This document shows, piece after piece, positions 60,130-64,000 of a stretch of 64,000 nt of DNA. The stretch is taken from contig NC_090780.1 in the NCBI RefSeq assembly GCF_040054535.1, forward strand, positions 12,304,501-12,368,500, written 5' to 3'. The translations under genes and the position numbers were made by a program. This DNA is from Antennarius striatus (lineage: Eukaryota; Chordata; Actinopteri; Lophiiformes; Antennariidae). Each line of letters starts with the position of its first letter. Positions within the stretch are counted from its first letter, which is position 1. A model generated the notes under the pieces. That model was not told where the DNA came from. It made no database searches and saw only the letters and a list, made by a program, of their open reading frames with translations.

Positions 60130-60731
60130 TCGTTCGTATGTCCACCAACATACAGACAACACCATGGACTGGGACGTACTGCTGGGTGGACATGGCGAGG
60201 ACATCGATGGGATGATCCACTGTCTCACGGACTATATCAACTTCTGTGTAGATGTAGTCGCCCCCACCAAGACAGTTCGGTGCTATTCAAATAACAAGCC
60301 GTGGATAACACAGGACGTCAAGGATGTCCTCAACAGGAAAAAGAAGGCTTTCAGGACGAAGGATAAAGAGGAGATGAGAGAAGCACAGAGAGAGGTCAGA
60401 CGCTGCATAAAGGAGGGCAAAGACTCTTACAGGAGGAAGATGGAGCAGCAGCTAAGCACCAACAGCATGAGGGACGTCTGGGAAGGTGTGAGAAAAAATC
60501 ACTGGGCACAAAAGCAGGACCAGAACGGAGGTGGGAGGGATGCAGAGAGCCAACGACCTGAACGACTTCTTCAATAGGTTCAACCAGAACCCCCCGCAGC
60601 ACCCCCTATCACCCTCCACCCTCACGACCTCAGCAGCAGCTCACCAGCCTCACCCCTGTCCCATGGCCTCCTTCCACCCTCCACAGCAACAAAGTGGCCC
60701 CTCTCCACCCCCCCACCCACCCCAAATTTCC
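60130..60731 (+). mobile_element. Rex1-type LINE coding fragment
   Basis: An open frame to 60577 carries DYINFCVDVVAPTKTVRCYSNNKPWITQDV, here noted by its key pieces (CVDVVAPTK, NKPWITQDVK), then REAQREVRRCIKEGKDSY and MRDVWEGV. This is the linker between endonuclease and RT in Rex1/CR1-like LINEs; the Pro-rich stretch following it (60585-60731) continues in another frame. It lies in the rassf1 5' intron, antisense. Confidence 0.8.
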
Positions 60732-60950
60732 ACTTTTGTACACTCAGGAACCGGATCAGATAGAAAGACAAGGTACAAGGCCAGTAAGACCGTAGATCTA
60801 AGCTAGTGCTTTGACCTACTTATGCACTAGCTTTAAACTATGGTGAAAACTAGTGCATAGCTTTGACCTACCCTGAAAGGTCAAAGCTATGCCCTTTTCA
60901 GGTACTACTTTCAGGGTACCCCTGAACTACCCTTAGCAGGATGTTGGTTC
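60732..60950 (+). repeat. Palindrome-rich repeat shared with 36500-36660
   Basis: ACTTTTGTACACTCAGGAACC followed by GATCAGATAGAAAG matches 36500-36535; both copies go on to AAGCTAGTGCTTT palindromes. Here there are further inverted pairs (GGTCAAAGCTATG / CATAGCTTTGACC around 60856-60898). Confidence 0.7.
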
Positions 60951-61509
60951 TTGTTTTTGTTTTCTGCAGTCAACTCTTTCCATTTTAGGCTGTATAATTG
61001 TTCCTCCCGAATACATTTTAAGGGGAAACATGTTGTACATATCCTTAGGTGCTTATCATAAAACTACGGTGATTTTTGATCATTTATATTACTTTAAATC
61101 AAATTAGTTGTAGTATATGCTGTTAATAAAATGAGCTCCAACACAACCTAAAAGTGCTGCTTACATATAAATGATTGTGAGATTTTAACAAATTAGTGAG
61201 AACTTATATTAATGCAGTTGAAGTCTGCCTTGTGGGTGGGTCAGAGGATTCTGAACACTTCTCCCACTGTCATGACAGCCACAGACATGACATAAACATA
61301 CAATCTTTCTTTCAAAACCGCTGGACACTCTACAACATAATGTAGATACGCACACACAAAATCTGAACACTGCTCTTCCTTAGCATATACTTCATTTAAG
61401 AGCGAAAACAGAATATGACATTAATACAGTATGATAGTTATACTCAAACTGCACTGATTTTTCTACCAACACTCTTTCTGAATGACAGCAGACTTTTTTC
61501 CCCAACAAG

Positions 61510-61900
61510 TTAGATCAAGGGAAATAATCCAAAAAGAAGTGAAATGAAAAGTACTTGCTTTTGAACATTTGTGAATGTCTTCGCATGGTTTACAAGTGAG
61601 GATATGGTGAGGTTGACTGCTTTATGAAACATGTTTGTGCACACAGGTCTGATCACCTCCAAAAACACTTTCTGTTCGTATTTCATGCTGAACTGCACCC
61701 CAACATTCTTCACTAGGATGAAGCGCAAACGCAATAATGTTGTGTTTGTAGGACGATGGAAGCAAATTCGAGAGAATCATCATCACTTCGAATAAATGTA
61801 AACAGGTGTTCTGGAGATTTAGTTCCATTAGTGTGTCCGTGGAGCTGATTGTGAGGAGAATATGAACAACCCGGGGCTCTTCCTGCCAACTGGGTCACTG
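61510..61900 (-). other. Unassigned open region in rassf1 5' intron
   Basis: A minus-strand frame (61510-61734) begins MRLRFILVKNVGVQFSMKYE and continues with EVIRPVCTNMFHKAVN. I do not recognise it. It could be a decayed exon, a retroelement scrap or chance. No clear splice signals flank it. Confidence 0.2.
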
Positions 61901-62149
61901 CGCGGAGCGATGATCAACACAGCACATTGTAACCGGGAGCATCCAGGCATACTTTATACGTGTCAAATAAACATTCAGTAAATGGTTTAAATGTAAAAGT
62001 ACAGAGTTAGGGGGGGGGGGGATTCTACACAATTTGCTGCAAAATGCAACTCAATCTGAATCAGGACCGTCCGGTTAATCCTGTCGGGGACGGGACGACA
62101 AACTCCGTGACAAAACGAAACCAGTCCGTGGACGAACTACCAGAAAACC

Positions 62150-62280
62150 TCCCAACGAAAATCTTACCTCGTTCACTTCAACAATGACACTTACCGAAGG
62201 AGATTAACACAGAACGCAATTTGTCGTTAACACCGGAACGTCCCTCGCTCCACGGAGCAGTTTGCGCATGCACATTGTGA
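62150..62280 (-). promoter_or_regulatory. rassf1 non-coding first exon with two donors, and promoter
   Basis: The coding exon begins near 59599 after CTCTCTTGCAG. Upstream, two minus-strand donors lie 27 bases apart: GAG followed by GTAAGA (62163-62167) and GTAAGT (62189-62194). Sequence beyond is CpG-rich (62205-62275). First exon and start site are inferred to be here. Confidence 0.5.
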
Positions 62281-62299
62281 GTTTGGGATTACCATTTAA

Positions 62300-63150
62300 T
62301 CTGGTGTGTGCGTACATTCCATGAAGAATCTCATCGCTCACTCATCAGAAACGTGCTGCTGTATGTGTGCTGTGAAATAAGGCTGGTATTGTACCCTTTA
62401 TTGAATTAACCTATTTAATTCCTAAATTCTAAGTAACTTTTTTAATTAGTATAGATCCTGCGCATTTTGGAAATCTGTTTATTTGAAGAAAGAAAGAAAA
62501 AACATTTGGATTGCCACTTTGTGAGAAATTAATGGATGGATCAACAATAATACGTCAGTATTGAATGCTTTTGGTAAAACTGATAACAGTAGATTTTACA
62601 GTCCGTAATAATTATTAATTCATTACAAATATTTATAATTGAACACCAGGACACCAGCCTTTTCATAACATAGCAACTGTTGGCTTAGTGATGCACTGTT
62701 TAATGCTTAATACAACTTTTAAAATATAACTAATTTTAGTAAGTACCAGGAGAAAGTGACATCTTGTTGTTACGAGTGGTAAATCAATGTTTTGCATATT
62801 TATATTATATACTGAATGGATTATTGTATTTTCATGATGTATTTTATGCTTCTGTTGGCCGTAGACACAGTTCCCTGATGGACAATGATATTTTGGGTGT
62901 AGATCACAGAGAGAATCGCTTCCAACCTTGATAAAATTGATTATAATTGACTGGTAACAAAATACGTAACACTGAAGAGTCTGGAGAGGAACTCATATTT
63001 TCACTAAAAAAATTGAGATAGTCATTGGATTAGATGATTATCACTGATTAATAAGAAACAGAGGCATTTGTCTCAAATATTAGGTATTATATATCACTTT
63101 TGAATGAAGGAGTTTTATAATTCATTATGGGCCACATGAACATAACTCAA
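62300..63150. other. Intergenic, nothing recognised
   Basis: AT-rich DNA upstream of rassf1 without recognisable coding or repeat content. Confidence 0.45.
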
Positions 63151-63157
63151 TGGGGAA

Positions 63158-63345
<188 letters not shown>

Positions 63346-63639
63346 GGAAGTAAGTTGAATGGGTCTTGGTTTCTCTATCATTCCTCTTGATGCAGCATTC
63401 ATGATGGAAATATGGGCAGTCATCACGTTCTCATTTATTTCACAAAGGAAAGCACAGTGGCAGAGTCCACATCTATAGATTTGAAGATGTAGCAACAGTA
63501 ATTCTTAGAGCTGAAATAAAAGAACAGTTTTAAATTCACAGAATAATCTTTAGTGATAGATAACAGCCAAAATAGTTGACAATACATTCAATGTTGAAAG
63601 CCTTTGCTGATAAAATGAATGAGCAGAGTCTGTGAGTGG

Positions 63640-63840
63640 GTAAGATGCAGGACCTGTGGAAAACATTGTTCCTGGTTCATTTACCAAAGAAAAAATATGT
63701 CAAGGAGTTCAATAACTACCGACCAGTGGCTTCCACATCGCAAATGATAGAGCATCAGGCGTTTCCGATTCTGAAACAGCAGGTCTTCCCCATACTGGGC
63801 CCTCTGCAGTTTGCTGGCACGAACAGGTACTTCAAGTGGC
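63640..63840 (+). pseudogene. Rex1-type RT fragment
   Basis: The frame DLWKTLFLVHLPKKKYVKEF and then NNYRPVAST matches the start of the Rex1/CR1 RT domain (LVPVPKK...NDYRPVALTS), and ILGPLQFAG its next motif. A short deletion separates the two. Confidence 0.75.
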
Positions 63841-63849
63841 CAGGAAGAG

Positions 63850-64000
63850 GAGTACACTCAAAAAAATAATACTGCATGTTACTTATTTCAATCAGTGAAA
63901 CATTTTTACATTTACAAATATTGAGTAGATATGAAAGCTCTCAAATCTGTTAAAACAAAACCTGAGTCATGAGTAAAATCTGAGTAATATTTTCTAGTAC
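63850..64000 (+). repeat. Conserved terminal repeat, inverted partner of 22250-22393
   Basis: About 150 bases, running off the window edge, that match 22250-22393 in reverse complement with few differences. See that entry. Confidence 0.75.

Overview
This window is nuclear DNA from a teleost fish, probably a percomorph. The evidence is spliced vertebrate genes with short GT-AG introns, fish-type retroelements (Rex1, Rex3, RTE, Penelope), hAT, Tc1 and Tigger transposons, and long CA, CT, GATA and ATCC/ATCT microsatellites. No bacterial, viral or organellar gene organisation is present.

Six protein-coding genes are recognisable, all on the minus strand. In transcription order they are rassf1 (59353 to 55882, six coding exons), tusc2 (52755 to 51946, three), hyal2 (46694 to 44851, three), abhd14a (38428 to 34041, four), acy1 (32191 to 25795, fourteen) and the first coding exon of a cacna2d2-like gene (8587 to 8472), whose first intron runs off the left edge. 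The five complete genes give open spliced frames of 358, 111, 476, 265 and 419 codons, with family motifs intact. RASSF1-TUSC2-HYAL2 and ABHD14A-ACY1 are neighbour groups also known from human 3p21; here they are joined in one head-to-tail array. Products are a Ras-association scaffold, a myristoylated mitochondrial/calcium regulator, a GPI-anchored hyaluronidase, a membrane-anchored alpha/beta hydrolase, a cytosolic zinc aminoacylase and a calcium-channel auxiliary subunit. They share a neighbourhood, not a pathway.

Layout: 1-8471 is cacna2d2 intron 1 with microsatellites. 8472-9030 is its first exon and promoter. 9100-25700 is a gene-poor, transposon-rich interval with two nested insertions (hAT and SINE inside an older element; hAT and SINE inside an RTE LINE), a transposon-like pseudogene and a decayed Tc1-type transposase. 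25795-32560 is acy1, with a Tigger-like element and a SINE in an intron. 34041-38780 is abhd14a, with four transposable elements in its introns. 39711-43137 holds a Rex1 tail and a nearly complete but frameshifted Rex3. 43138-47400 is hyal2 with its UTRs. 50498-51038 is a deleted Tc1/mariner copy. 51800-53690 is tusc2. 53912-55298 is a second RTE copy. 55433-62270 is rassf1, with LINE fragments in its 5' intron. 62300-64000 is intergenic, with Rex1 remnants and a GATA array.

No new multi-gene system was found. The most interesting signals are a GC-AG intron in tusc2, two competing hairpins just past the tusc2 stop codon, transposon nests with intact target-site duplications, a 36-bp LINE insertion whose empty site is visible in a paralogous copy, and an in-frame 45-bp minisatellite inside a hAT element.
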